DNA of 64,000 nt, taken from assembly GCF_001011155.1 (NCBI RefSeq), contig NZ_CP011479.1, positions 576,501-640,500 on the forward strand. The letters are read 5' to 3'. This document shows, piece by piece, positions 51,286-59,629 of the stretch (its first letter is position 1; every line of letters starts with the position of its first letter). Source of the DNA: Hoeflea sp. IMCC20628 (GTDB taxonomy: Bacteria; Pseudomonadota; Alphaproteobacteria; Rhizobiales; Rhizobiaceae). Made by a program: the position numbers and the translations under genes. Under the pieces are notes generated by a model. It searched no databases. It saw only the letters and a program-made list of their open reading frames with translations, and was not told the origin of the DNA.

Positions 51286-52239
51286 TCACGTCGCATGCCT
51301 GGTCATGACCATCATGTAATCGGCCAGGAACATCTCGGGATCGGTGTCGACCATCACCATATGGTCCGGCCTGCCGTCAAAACAACGGGCGCGGCTCTGG
51401 GTGCCGCCGGGCTGGAACAGGGTCTGGCCGATTGCCGGGCCATCGGTGACCACGGCAAGTGCGCCTTTCTGCAGCCTGAAGGCGCCGGGCACGGTCAGCC
51501 ACGACAGTGCCATCACGTCATGCGGCACGCAGCCGCCAATTCCCATATGGGAGCGATAAAACCGGGCATAGAACTCGGCCATGGCCGCAAGCGGCCCGCC
51601 CAGAGCTGGCGATTCCCGTGCAAGCGCCTGCATGAAGTCGGGCGTGAACACCACCGGCATGGTGCAATCGAGCGGAGCCAGAACCAGCGGCCAACTCGCG
51701 GCCAGAACCATGTCGGCGGCATGCGGGTCGTTCCAGAAATTGGCCTCCGCCATGGGCGTGACATTGCCCTTGTGGTGAACCGCCCCACCCATGACGACGA
51801 CCGCCTTGATTCGCGACACCACACCGGGGTCGCGTTCAAGCAGCCGGGCCAGGTTGGTCACCGGCCCCACCGCGCACAATATGATCTCGCCGGGATAACG
51901 TTTGGTGGCCTCGATGATGTAGTCGACCGCACCAAGCGCATGCTTGCTTCGATTTGAAGCCGGAATATCCACCTCGCCAAAGCCGTTGCGGCCGTGAACC
52001 AGATAGCTCGGCTCATTGGCAGGCATGGAAACAGGGGCTGTTTCACCCTCCGCGACGTCGATATCCGAGCCCCAGAGATCAAGCAATGCCAATGCGTTAC
52101 GGGTCGCCTCATGGGTGCGGACATTGCCGAAGATCGTCGTCAGCGCCAGCAATTCGATTTCGGGATGAGCGATGGCGTAGGCGATGGCCATGGCGTCATC
52201 AATACCCGGATCGGTGTCGAGGATAATCTTGTGTCTCAT
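51286..52239 (-). CDS. Inosine-uridine-preferring nucleoside hydrolase
   Basis: A 317-aa calcium-dependent N-ribohydrolase. The hallmark DTDPGIDDAMAI is at residues 8-19, with ALTTIFGNV next, VVVMGGAVHHKGNVTPMAEANFWNDPHAA for the ribose and Ca site, and CVPHDVMALSW providing the active-site His. It releases purine or pyrimidine bases from nucleosides, feeding adenine deaminase and the PreTA pathway encoded elsewhere in the window. Confidence 0.93.
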   Translation of the reverse strand: MRHKIILDTDPGIDDAMAIAYAIAHPEIELLALTTIFGNVRTHEATRNALALLDLWGSDIDVAEGETAPVSMPANEPSYLVHGRNGFGEVDIPASNRSKHALGAVDYIIEATKRYPGEIILCAVGPVTNLARLLERDPGVVSRIKAVVVMGGAVHHKGNVTPMAEANFWNDPHAADMVLAASWPLVLAPLDCTMPVVFTPDFMQALARESPALGGPLAAMAEFYARFYRSHMGIGGCVPHDVMALSWLTVPGAFRLQKGALAVVTDGPAIGQTLFQPGGTQSRARCFDGRPDHMVMVDTDPEMFLADYMMVMTRHAT

Positions 52240-52384
52240 CTGCAGCCCCGTTTAAGTGCCCGAAGCAATGCCACGGCGGGCTGCGGGCTGCAAGCCAATC
52301 GGTTGCAACGCAAGGTCGGTGCAAGTTTAGGCGCGCAATGTCGCCAGCGACCGGCGGCATGGCGGGGATTTCCCTGCTGTCGCT

Positions 52385-52419
52385 AGACGGACGTCACTCC
52401 TGTCGGATGACGTCCGTCT
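52385..52419. terminator. Hairpin after the choline/hugZ gene cluster
   Basis: Perfect 12-bp stem AGACGGACGTCA (52385-52396) with TGACGTCCGTCT (52408-52419), 11-nt loop. It lies in the 214-bp gap between the HugZ-like stop and the nucleoside hydrolase start. No clear T-run; a CTTTT follows on the plus side. Nothing else recognisable in this gap. Confidence 0.6.
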
Positions 52420-52453
52420 GCTTTTCAGAGCCAATTGAAACGGCATTGCTGTG

Positions 52454-53209
52454 TCAGGCTGTTTTTGCGCGGCGGGCCATTTCCACAAGATACGGACGCA
52501 AATCCGATGCCTTGGAGAGCGGCGCATCATAGTCGATGCGCAACAGTTCATCGCCATTGGCAAGGTCCAGGCCGGCACAATCCAGTCCGCAGAGCTTCCA
52601 GCCTGATTTTTTCGATTTGCCGAAGACCCTGGCAAAATTGTCCACGGCGTCGGCATGGTCAGCATTCATATGCGCTATTGCGCCGGCCTCCATCTCTGCA
52701 ACATCGGCGATCGCTGGCGATGTGATGAGAATGTCGGACGCTTCCAGGACGAAGGCTTTTCCAAAGCCGCCATTGAGGCTTGCCGAGTGCGGCACCATCC
52801 GGAAAAAGGCGAAATCTCCGAAATCAGCATAGAGCGCCGCCTTTGGATGGCGGGCAATGAAGCGGGCGCGCAGGCGGGCATGGGCAGGATCGTCGCGTGC
52901 CACACGTTCGGCCTGTGTCCGCACGGTGATGCGCGGATGTGCCAGCGGGTCACCCTTGCCCGGTTCGCCAAACAGCAGTGACGCCCTCGGGTCGGCGAGC
53001 AGCGCGGTTGTGTGAACCGACAATCCCGAGACCAGGATCAGCGGCGTCCCGTCAACATCGGTGCCGGTCAGAACCCGGCTTGCGAAGGGGAAGCCGGTGT
53101 CAGGTTCGAGCACACCGATGGCAGCAAACCGCGCGCCGCGAATGAGGCGACGCGCCAACTGGCGGGCCTCCTCATCGGTGTCGCGGATGATCTTGACCGG
53201 CTCTTTCAC
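52454..53209 (-). CDS. HugZ-type heme-utilisation / pyridoxamine 5'-phosphate oxidase-fold protein
   Basis: A 251-aa protein starting at GTG 53209 (VKEPVKIIRDTDEEA). Split-barrel flavin-type domain (residues about 10-150; ASRVLTGTDVDGTPLILVSGLSVHTTALLADPRASLLFGEPG) and C-terminal DUF2470 domain with AHMNADHADAVDNFARVFG. This is the HugZ/HutZ layout of heme-degrading or heme-binding proteins. The frame continues upstream to 53425 only as SDR shadow. Last gene of the minus-strand choXWV-SDR cluster; iron regulation by RirA is plausible but no site was identified. Confidence 0.82.
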   Translation of the reverse strand: MKEPVKIIRDTDEEARQLARRLIRGARFAAIGVLEPDTGFPFASRVLTGTDVDGTPLILVSGLSVHTTALLADPRASLLFGEPGKGDPLAHPRITVRTQAERVARDDPAHARLRARFIARHPKAALYADFGDFAFFRMVPHSASLNGGFGKAFVLEASDILITSPAIADVAEMEAGAIAHMNADHADAVDNFARVFGKSKKSGWKLCGLDCAGLDLANGDELLRIDYDAPLSKASDLRPYLVEMARRAKTA

Positions 53210-53222
53210 AGTGCCGGTCGCC

Positions 53223-53984
53223 CTATTTCGGCGCCATGCGGATGGCGCCATCCAGACGGATTGTCTCGCCGTTGAGCATGACATTGTCGATGATGTGCAT
53301 GGCCAGCTTGGCGTATTCTTCCGGCTGCCCCATGCGAGATGGGAATGGCACCGACGCGCCAAGGCTATCCTGGACTTCCTGCGGCATGCCAAGCAGCATG
53401 GGTGTTGCGAAAATCCCCGGAGCAATGGTCATGATCCTGACCCCGAGACGGGCGAGTTCGCGGGCAATCGGCAGCGCCATGGCATGGACGCCGCCCTTGG
53501 ATGCGGAGTAGGCGGCCTGGCCGATCTGGCCGTCAAAGGCTGCAACTGAAGCGGTCGAGATCACCACACCGCGTTCGCCGTCCGCAAGCGGCTCAAGCTT
53601 GGAGGCGCGGTCGGAAAACAGCCGCAGCATGTTGAAGCTGCCGATCAGATTGACTTCGACAACCTTGCGGAAAACTTCGAGATCATGCGGACCCTCACGG
53701 CCGACGACGCGGACTGCGGGAGCAATGCCGGCGCAGTTGATCAGGATCCGGGCTTCGCCAAAGGCTTCTGCGGCTTCCGTCAGCGCCGCATCAGCTGCTG
53801 CGGCATTGGAGACGTCGCAGGCGATGGCCTTGCCGCCGATTTCGGCGGCCACTTTTTCAGCCTGGGCCAGATTGATGTCCAGCAGCGAGACTTTTGCTCC
53901 AGCGGCTGCCAGTGCCCGCGCGGTCGCCGCACCAAGGCCTGAGCCTCCGCCGGTTACGATGGCGGCTTTGCCCTTAACGTCCAT
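53223..53984 (-). CDS. SDR-family 3-hydroxyacyl-CoA dehydrogenase (type II, HSD10-like)
   Basis: A 253-aa SDR. TGGGSGLGAATARALAAAG cofactor motif, NCAGIAPAVRVVGREGPHDLEVFRKVVEVNLIGSFN, Ser in VVISTASVAAFDGQIGQ and YSASKGG. The pattern matches type II 3-hydroxyacyl-CoA dehydrogenases. Its first in-frame start is TTG 53990; ATG 53984 has AAGGAG eight bases upstream and is preferred. Follows choV by 50 bp, so possibly co-transcribed. Confidence 0.88.
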   Translation of the reverse strand: MDVKGKAAIVTGGGSGLGAATARALAAAGAKVSLLDINLAQAEKVAAEIGGKAIACDVSNAAAADAALTEAAEAFGEARILINCAGIAPAVRVVGREGPHDLEVFRKVVEVNLIGSFNMLRLFSDRASKLEPLADGERGVVISTASVAAFDGQIGQAAYSASKGGVHAMALPIARELARLGVRIMTIAPGIFATPMLLGMPQEVQDSLGASVPFPSRMGQPEEYAKLAMHIIDNVMLNGETIRLDGAIRMAPK

Positions 53985-54034
53985 ATTCAATTCTCCTTGA
54001 CTGAATCAGATTGATTGTCCGACGTTCATCACTC

Positions 54035-55096
54035 TCAGCGGCGATGCTGTGTCAATCCGCGAACGATGTCGTCGGAGGTGATGGAGCCTGTCACAACGCC
54101 CTTGTCAATGACACCGATTGTCCCCTCGCGCTTGGTCAACGCGTCCATGACGTCGGAAAGAGGTGTATCGGGGGTGACCGATGCCGACAGCGGCGATTGG
54201 CCGCGTGCGGCATCCGGTTTGCCAGGTGTCATGACGTCTTTCGCCGTCAGCATGGCAATAGGGTTCATGTTGGCGACAAAGTCCTGGACATAATCATTGG
54301 TCGGCGAATTGACGATATCGCGCGGGGTGCCGCACTGGATGATGCGGCCGCCTTCCATGATGGCGATGCGGTTGCCGAGCTTCATGGCCTCGTCGAGGTC
54401 ATGGCTGACGAAGACGATGGTCTTGCCCAATCGTGACTGAAGTTCGAGCAGTTCGTCCTGAAGCCTTGTCCGGATCAGCGGGTCGAGCGCCGAGAACGGC
54501 TCATCCATCAACAGGATCGGCGCGCCGGTGGCAAAGGCGCGGGCGAGGCCGACGCGCTGCTGCATGCCGCCGGAGAGTTCAGCGACCATCCGTTCGGACC
54601 AGTCCGACAGACCGACGAGTTCGAGCTGTTCGGCGACCCTCTTGTCGCGCTCCTTTTTCGGAATTCCCGCAATTTCAAGGCCAAAACCGACATTGTCGGC
54701 AACCGAACGCCAGGGCAGCAGGCCAAATTGCTGAAACACCATAGACACGGTGTCCATTCGCAGCTGCATGAGCTGTTTGTCGTCACAGCCGCCGACATCG
54801 AACGTCTCGTCGCCGCAATGGACAGTCACCTTGCCGCGACTGATGGGGTTGAGGCGGTTGATGGCGCGCAGCAGCGTGGATTTGCCGGAACCCGACAGCC
54901 CCATCAAAACCAGGATTTCGCCCTCGTTGATGTCGACGGTGCAATCGTGCACGCCGAGCACATCACCAGTCTCTTCCTGGATCTCGGTGCGGGATTTGCC
55001 GGCGTCGGCGAGCGCCAGGCTTTCGGCGGTGTTGTCGCCGAAGATGATGGAAACGTTTTCAATGCGGACCGAGCCGCGATCAGCATCAAGGCTCAT
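54035..55096 (-). CDS. choV: Choline ABC transporter ATPase ChoV
   Basis: A 353-aa ProV/OpuA-type ATPase. Walker A MGLSGSGKSTLLRAINRL near residue 64, signature LSGGMQQRVGLARAFATG, Walker B LLMDEPFSALDPL. A C-terminal region (residues about 265-353) holds CBS-like sequence (GTIGVIDKGVVTGSITSDDIVRGL), as in quaternary ammonium importers where it senses ionic strength. Start overlaps the permease stop by ATGA. Confidence 0.92.
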   Translation of the reverse strand: MSLDADRGSVRIENVSIIFGDNTAESLALADAGKSRTEIQEETGDVLGVHDCTVDINEGEILVLMGLSGSGKSTLLRAINRLNPISRGKVTVHCGDETFDVGGCDDKQLMQLRMDTVSMVFQQFGLLPWRSVADNVGFGLEIAGIPKKERDKRVAEQLELVGLSDWSERMVAELSGGMQQRVGLARAFATGAPILLMDEPFSALDPLIRTRLQDELLELQSRLGKTIVFVSHDLDEAMKLGNRIAIMEGGRIIQCGTPRDIVNSPTNDYVQDFVANMNPIAMLTAKDVMTPGKPDAARGQSPLSASVTPDTPLSDVMDALTKREGTIGVIDKGVVTGSITSDDIVRGLTQHRR

Positions 55097-55947
55097 GACG
55101 TTGCTCCAATGCGAACCCGGCAGATGCGGTCCAGAATGATGGCGAGAATGACAATGGCGATGCCGGCTTCAAGCCCAAGCGGAATGTTGACGGTGTTGAG
55201 CGCGCGGACCACCGGCTTGCCCAAGCCATTGGCACCGATCAGGGCTGCGATAACGACCATCGACAGCGACAGCATGATGCATTGGGTCAGGCCTGCCATG
55301 ATGGTCGGCAGCGCGGCGGGCAACTCGACTTTCCGGAGCAATTGCTGCGGCGAGGCGCCAAAGGCCATTCCGGCCTCGACCATCGGTCGGGGGACCGAAG
55401 TGATGCCCAGATAGGTGAGCCGGATCGGCGCCGGCGAGGCAAAGATGATGGTGACCAGCAGGCCGGGAGCAAGTCCGAGGCCGAACAGGATCAGAACCGG
55501 GATCAGGTAGACGAAGGTCGGCATCGTCTGCATCAGATCGAGGACCGGCTGCAAGATGGTGTAAAGTCTGGGCCGGTGCGCCAGCCAGATGCCGATCGGC
55601 ACGCCGATGGCCATCGACATGAAGGCGGCGGAAATGACCAGCACGAGGGTTTCGACGGTTTCTTTCCAGAGACCCTGATTGATGATGAACACCAGTCCGA
55701 GAATGATGCCAAGCGCCAGTTTCCATGACTTCTGAATGCGCCAGCCGATCAGCGCGATCACCAGAACAAGAACCAGCGACGGTAGCCATAAAAGGCCGTC
55801 AATCATGCTGTCGAGGACGAATTTGAGCGAGTCTGCGATGGCATCGAAGATGAACTCGAAATTGTCGGTGAGAAAATTGAAGAAGCTCTTTCCCAATTTT
55901 CCGACCGGAATTTTCCAGGCCGTAATGAAATCCGTCATGAAATCCAT
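55093..55947 (-). CDS. choW: Choline ABC transporter permease ChoW
   Basis: A 284-aa permease of the ProW/OpuAB type. Five to six helices; the EAA-type loop is MVEAGMAFGASPQQLLRKVELPAALPTIMAG near residues 195-225. The ATG at 55968 is in frame, but 55947 (MDFMTDFITAWKIPVG) has GGGGGAC upstream. Separated from choX by an intercistronic hairpin. Confidence 0.9.
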   Translation of the reverse strand: MDFMTDFITAWKIPVGKLGKSFFNFLTDNFEFIFDAIADSLKFVLDSMIDGLLWLPSLVLVLVIALIGWRIQKSWKLALGIILGLVFIINQGLWKETVETLVLVISAAFMSMAIGVPIGIWLAHRPRLYTILQPVLDLMQTMPTFVYLIPVLILFGLGLAPGLLVTIIFASPAPIRLTYLGITSVPRPMVEAGMAFGASPQQLLRKVELPAALPTIMAGLTQCIMLSLSMVVIAALIGANGLGKPVVRALNTVNIPLGLEAGIAIVILAIILDRICRVRIGATS

Positions 55948-55972
55948 GTCATGTCCCCCGACGCACAATTCA

Positions 55973-56000
55973 GTCCGGGGCCGCTTTGGCAGCCCCGGAC
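55973..56000 (-). terminator. Hairpin between choX and choW
   Basis: GTCCGGGGC (55973-55981) pairs with GCCCCGGAC (55992-56000), 9-bp perfect stem with 10-nt loop, no T-run. Likely mRNA-stabilising or attenuating element that raises the receptor level over the membrane subunits, as with tctC. Confidence 0.65.
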
Positions 56001-56013
56001 CGTTGTGTCATTA

Positions 56014-56943
56014 TTACATGCCGAGCTTGGCAGCGACAGCCGCAGCAGCATCGCCGCCGTCGAATGTGGTCACGCCTGCAAGCCATGGCGTTACCGCATC
56101 CGGATTGGCTTTCAGCCAGGCCAGACCAGCTTCGTTGGCATCTTCACCCTTGAGGATGTCGTCCATGATCTTGTTTTCCATCGACAGCGTGAAGGAAAGA
56201 TTCTTGACCAGGGTTCCGACGTTCGGGCATTCGGTGGTGAAACCGGTGCGCACATTGGTGTGCACGGTGGCGGCGCCAAAACCGGAATCGCCCATGCCAT
56301 CCAGATAGGCAATCGACATTTCACCCATGATCGGATGCGGGGTCCAGCCGAGGAATGCGATCCATTCTTCGTTGCGGATTGCCTTTTCAGCCTGCGACAG
56401 CATTCCTGCTTCCGAGCTTTCGACCAGTTCAAAGCCTTCCAGGCCATTGGCAGGGTCGGCGATCATTTCGAGAACGATGCGATTGCCGTCATTGCCGGGC
56501 TCGATGCCGTAGATCTTGCCGTCGAACTTGTCCTTGAACTTGCCGATATCGGACAGGCTCGTGACGCCGCCTTCAGCGGCATAGGTCGGCACAACCAGGC
56601 CGTAGCCGGCGCCGTCAAGGTTCTGGGCAATGGTTTCAACCGAACCATCGTCGAGGAACGGCTGCACATCGGCGGCCATCGACGGCATCCAGTTGCCGAG
56701 GAAGACGTCCATGTCCTTGTTCTTCAGCGACTGGTAGGTCACAGGCACGCTGAGCACCTGGACTTCTTGGGTGTAGCCCAGAGCGTCAAGCACGACGCCG
56801 GTGACGGCGGTGGTGGCCTGAATGTCGGTCCAGCCGACATCGGCAAAGCGGACGTTCTTGCAAGCTTCAGCATCGGCTGCGTGGGCAGTTGCGGTTCCGG
56901 CAAGCAGAATTGCTGCGAATGTAAGTGTCATTTTTTTTATCAT
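56014..56943 (-). CDS. choX: Choline-binding periplasmic protein ChoX
   Basis: A 309-aa receptor. Signal MIKKMTLTFAAILLAGTATAHA (cleavage about residue 22). Aromatic-box tryptophans expected from rhizobial ChoX are visible in VRFADVGWTDIQATTAV, FLGNWMPSM and AFLGWTPHP; the DGKIYGIEPGNDGN and VESSEAGML segments are shared with ChoX. It binds choline (or acetylcholine) in the periplasm. GGGAGA precedes ATG 56943. First gene of choXWV. Confidence 0.93.
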   Translation of the reverse strand: MIKKMTLTFAAILLAGTATAHAADAEACKNVRFADVGWTDIQATTAVTGVVLDALGYTQEVQVLSVPVTYQSLKNKDMDVFLGNWMPSMAADVQPFLDDGSVETIAQNLDGAGYGLVVPTYAAEGGVTSLSDIGKFKDKFDGKIYGIEPGNDGNRIVLEMIADPANGLEGFELVESSEAGMLSQAEKAIRNEEWIAFLGWTPHPIMGEMSIAYLDGMGDSGFGAATVHTNVRTGFTTECPNVGTLVKNLSFTLSMENKIMDDILKGEDANEAGLAWLKANPDAVTPWLAGVTTFDGGDAAAAVAAKLGM

Positions 56944-57187
56944 ATTCGGTATCTCCCGTGTTCCGATCGCCGAAACAACCACCTATGGACCGTGAACTCA
57001 AGCCGAAAACCGGCCATATTTCGCGCCTGGGAGCAAAAACGGTTGTTGAAAGCGCGGCCAAGGGGTGGAAATAGACCGCGCCGGTTGGCAAGAGGCTATG
57101 AACCAGTGGCCTGAAGGCTGCGTTGGTGCGGAACCGGAGCCTGAAGCGGGGCATTTATCTGAACCGGATGAACAGCGGGAGCCGGCC

Positions 57188-57778
57188 TTGGCCAAGCTAT
57201 ATTTCAGCTACTCGACAATGAATGCGGGAAAATCGACGCTTCTGTTGCAGGCGTCCTACAATTACCGCGAACGCGGCATGCGCACCGTGCTGTTCATTGC
57301 CGCCTTCGATGATCGCGGCGGCGCCGGGCGCATTGCCTCGCGGATCGGGCTGGATTGCGAGGCGATCCCGTTTCGGCCGAATGACGATCTGTTTCAATCG
57401 CTCAAGGAACTGAAGGCGGATGGCGAGATTGCCTGTGCCTTCGTCGATGAAGCGCAATTCCTGACCGAAGCTCAGGTCTGGCAACTGGCGCGGGTGGCCG
57501 ACCGGTTGAATGTCCCGGTGATGAGCTATGGCTTGCGTACTGATTTTCGCGGCAAACTGTTTCCGGGCTCCGCAGCGCTTCTGGCGATCGCAGATGAACT
57601 CAGAGAAGTTCGGACGATCTGTCATTGCGGGCGCAAGGCGACGATGGTTGTGCGCGTCAATGACGAGGGCAGGGTGATCCGCGAAGGCGCCCAGATCGAG
57701 GTCGGCGGTAACGAGAAATATGTGTCCTATTGTCGCCGTCACTGGGATGACGTGATGGGGCAAGAGGCTCCGGAGTAG
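57188..57778 (+). CDS. tdk: Thymidine kinase
   Basis: A 196-aa type II thymidine kinase. P-loop STMNAGKSTLLLQA, DEAQFL for Walker B, the lasso loop YGLRTDFRGKLFPGSAALLAIAD, and zinc ligands in CHCGRKATMVVR. The frame is open from 57065, giving a 41-residue acidic extension, but TTG 57188 (LAKLYFSYS) begins exactly where the family starts and has GCGGGAG upstream; I prefer it. Salvages thymidine to dTMP. Confidence 0.9.
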   Translation: MAKLYFSYSTMNAGKSTLLLQASYNYRERGMRTVLFIAAFDDRGGAGRIASRIGLDCEAIPFRPNDDLFQSLKELKADGEIACAFVDEAQFLTEAQVWQLARVADRLNVPVMSYGLRTDFRGKLFPGSAALLAIADELREVRTICHCGRKATMVVRVNDEGRVIREGAQIEVGGNEKYVSYCRRHWDDVMGQEAPE

Positions 57779-57814
57779 CGCCATTTTCAATCGGTTTTGC
57801 GGTTTTAGAGGTGG

Positions 57815-57842
57815 TTGACAAAGCCTCGTCCCGACATATCTG
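57815..57842 (+). promoter_or_regulatory. Candidate sigma-70-type promoter of the cytochrome c gene
   Basis: TTGACA at 57815-57820, 16-bp spacer, TATCTG at 57837-57842. A perfect -35 with a modest -10, located 75 bp before the start codon at 57917. Confidence 0.4.
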
Positions 57843-57916
57843 CACCATCGTCTCATTGCTCTTGCAGCGTCTACGTAATAGATATGGCCAACCTAATACC
57901 CGAATGGAGACTGAAC

Positions 57917-58315
57917 ATGCGCATTTCCCTTTCCACACTGCTGGGCGCCGTTATGGCCGCTGGCCTTCTCGCTCCTACGGCCGCCTTTGCTGATGGAGAC
58001 GCCCACAAGGGTGCCAAGATTTTCAAGAAGTGTGCGGCTTGTCACACAGCCGAGGAAGCGAAAAACAAGGTCGGCCCGCATCTGGTCGGCATCGTCGATC
58101 GGCCGATCGCTTCGGTCGAAGACTATAAATATTCGCCAGCCATGGTCGAACATGCGACCGAGGTTCCGACATGGACCGTTGAGGCGCTGGATGCCTATCT
58201 GCGCAACCCCAAGGGTGTGGTCAAGAAAACCAAAATGGCGTTTGCCGGCCTGAAGAAAGATTCCGATGTTGCCGACGTCATTGCCTATCTGAAGGATCCC
58301 GCAGCGGCTGAGTAA
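57917..58315 (+). CDS. Small periplasmic cytochrome c (c2/c-556-like class I)
   Basis: A 132-aa protein. Signal peptide MRISLSTLLGAVMAAGLLAPTAAFA (cleavage about residue 25). Heme site CAACH at about residues 40-44 in FKKCAACHTAEEAKNKVGPHLVGIV, sixth ligand Met in KKTKMAFAGLKK. Class I cytochrome c of mitochondrial/c2 type, acting in periplasmic electron transfer. GGAGACTGAAC precedes ATG 57917; the frame upstream to 57815 is the promoter region. Confidence 0.92.
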   Translation: MRISLSTLLGAVMAAGLLAPTAAFADGDAHKGAKIFKKCAACHTAEEAKNKVGPHLVGIVDRPIASVEDYKYSPAMVEHATEVPTWTVEALDAYLRNPKGVVKKTKMAFAGLKKDSDVADVIAYLKDPAAAE

Positions 58316-58340
58316 AGCCTTGCGACAATAGAGACGTTGA

Positions 58341-58372
58341 AAGGCCGCTCCCTCCGGGGCGGTCTTTTATTT
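58341..58372 (+). terminator. Terminator after cytochrome c
   Basis: AGGCCGCTCC, loop CTCC, GGGGCGGTCTT, then TTATTTTG. Nine base pairs allowing G-U, with a T-rich tail. Separates the cytochrome gene from the downstream AAA operon. Confidence 0.75.
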
Positions 58373-58511
58373 TGTTCTCACGATACCTACGTTTTGCACG
58401 CTTGATGTTTGCGGTGCCGACAACCGGTGCTACAAACATCTCAACGCCCGGACCAAGCGGGCTGGATGGATCAGCGCTGGACACCGGCGCACGAAAACGG
58501 GGAAGCCGGGC

Positions 58512-59600
58512 ATGGCCAATATCAAGAGCTTTGACGCTGAAATTGAAAAAACACGCTCCGTCGTTGACGACATGCGCTCGAAGATCGAGGCTTCGGGTGT
58601 CGTACTTGAAAAGCTTTCGGAAGCGGATGCTGAACTAGGCGATCCCCAGTTCGACATCGAGAATGCCCGCATCCAGGACGTGTTGCGCCAGCAGCGCATG
58701 ATGGAAACCAATATCGCCGACCTGATCATCGGCCTCGAAGACGCGACCAACGTCTTTGGCTCGGAATTTGAAAGCATGAAGGGTTTCTCCGGGATGGAGA
58801 GCTTCATTGCCTTGTTCTCGAAAGCACGGGCGCAACGGATGCGTTCGGACCGCGTCAGGAACATGTCCCTGTCGGGCAATCTGCAGGAGCTTTTGAAGAA
58901 ATCCGATACCATCACCGGCATCCTGACAGACCAGAAGGATATTCTCGACAACCGCTACAAGACCTCCGAGGCAAGTCTGATCAAGGTGATCGAGCGCCGC
59001 AAGGTGACCATGGCCAATCTGGAAACCACGCAACAGCGGATCGAGGAACTCAATCCATTGTTGATGGACATTGAAAACCAGATCGCAGCCTCGACAGACC
59101 AGAAGACCCGCACCAACCTTGAAAGCGACCGCTCGAAACTTGCCACCGAGTATAATCAGCGGCAGGCCAAGGAGCAGGAATTGCTGGCTGAAAGCCAGAC
59201 ACTGGAACGCTACACCTCGATGTTCCAGACATTCGTGGATTCACTCAACAACCAGATCGCGGCGCAGAACACGCTGATCAACAAGCTCACCATCGACACC
59301 GAGCAGCGCATCGTCCTTTACAAGGCGCTTGAGGATTCGTTGAAGACGGCTGCGCAGCAGGATGTGGCGCACAAGATCAACACGCTGGGCAGCCGGGTCG
59401 ATACGGCGGCGGAAGAAACCATGGCCGGCATTGGTGCAGCTGCGCAGACCCACATTGGCGATCTTCTGGAGATGCATGAGAAAAACATGCTGTCGACGCA
59501 GGATATCCAGCGCCGCAAGCAGCTTGCAGATGATGCGTTTGCCCGACGGTTCTCCGAGGTTCTGGAGAAACACAACTCCGCCAATTACGTGAAACCGTAA
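58512..59600 (+). CDS. Predicted coiled-coil protein, first gene of AAA+ operon
   Basis: A 362-aa protein without signal peptide or membrane helix, largely predicted coiled coil (heptad-like Leu/Ile runs from about 135 to 260, for example LIKVIERRKVTMANLETTQQRIEELNPLL). The C-terminal part (DVAHKINTLGSRVDTAAEETMAGIGAAAQTHIGDLLEMHEK) and overall layout remind me of TelA-type tellurite-resistance proteins, but I cannot confirm homology. ATG 58512 lies 140 bp after the cytochrome terminator; 29 bp before the next gene. Confidence 0.72.
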   Translation: MANIKSFDAEIEKTRSVVDDMRSKIEASGVVLEKLSEADAELGDPQFDIENARIQDVLRQQRMMETNIADLIIGLEDATNVFGSEFESMKGFSGMESFIALFSKARAQRMRSDRVRNMSLSGNLQELLKKSDTITGILTDQKDILDNRYKTSEASLIKVIERRKVTMANLETTQQRIEELNPLLMDIENQIAASTDQKTRTNLESDRSKLATEYNQRQAKEQELLAESQTLERYTSMFQTFVDSLNNQIAAQNTLINKLTIDTEQRIVLYKALEDSLKTAAQQDVAHKINTLGSRVDTAAEETMAGIGAAAQTHIGDLLEMHEKNMLSTQDIQRRKQLADDAFARRFSEVLEKHNSANYVKP

Positions 59601-59629
59601 GCGAGCAGTGATGAGATCGGGAACCGGCC

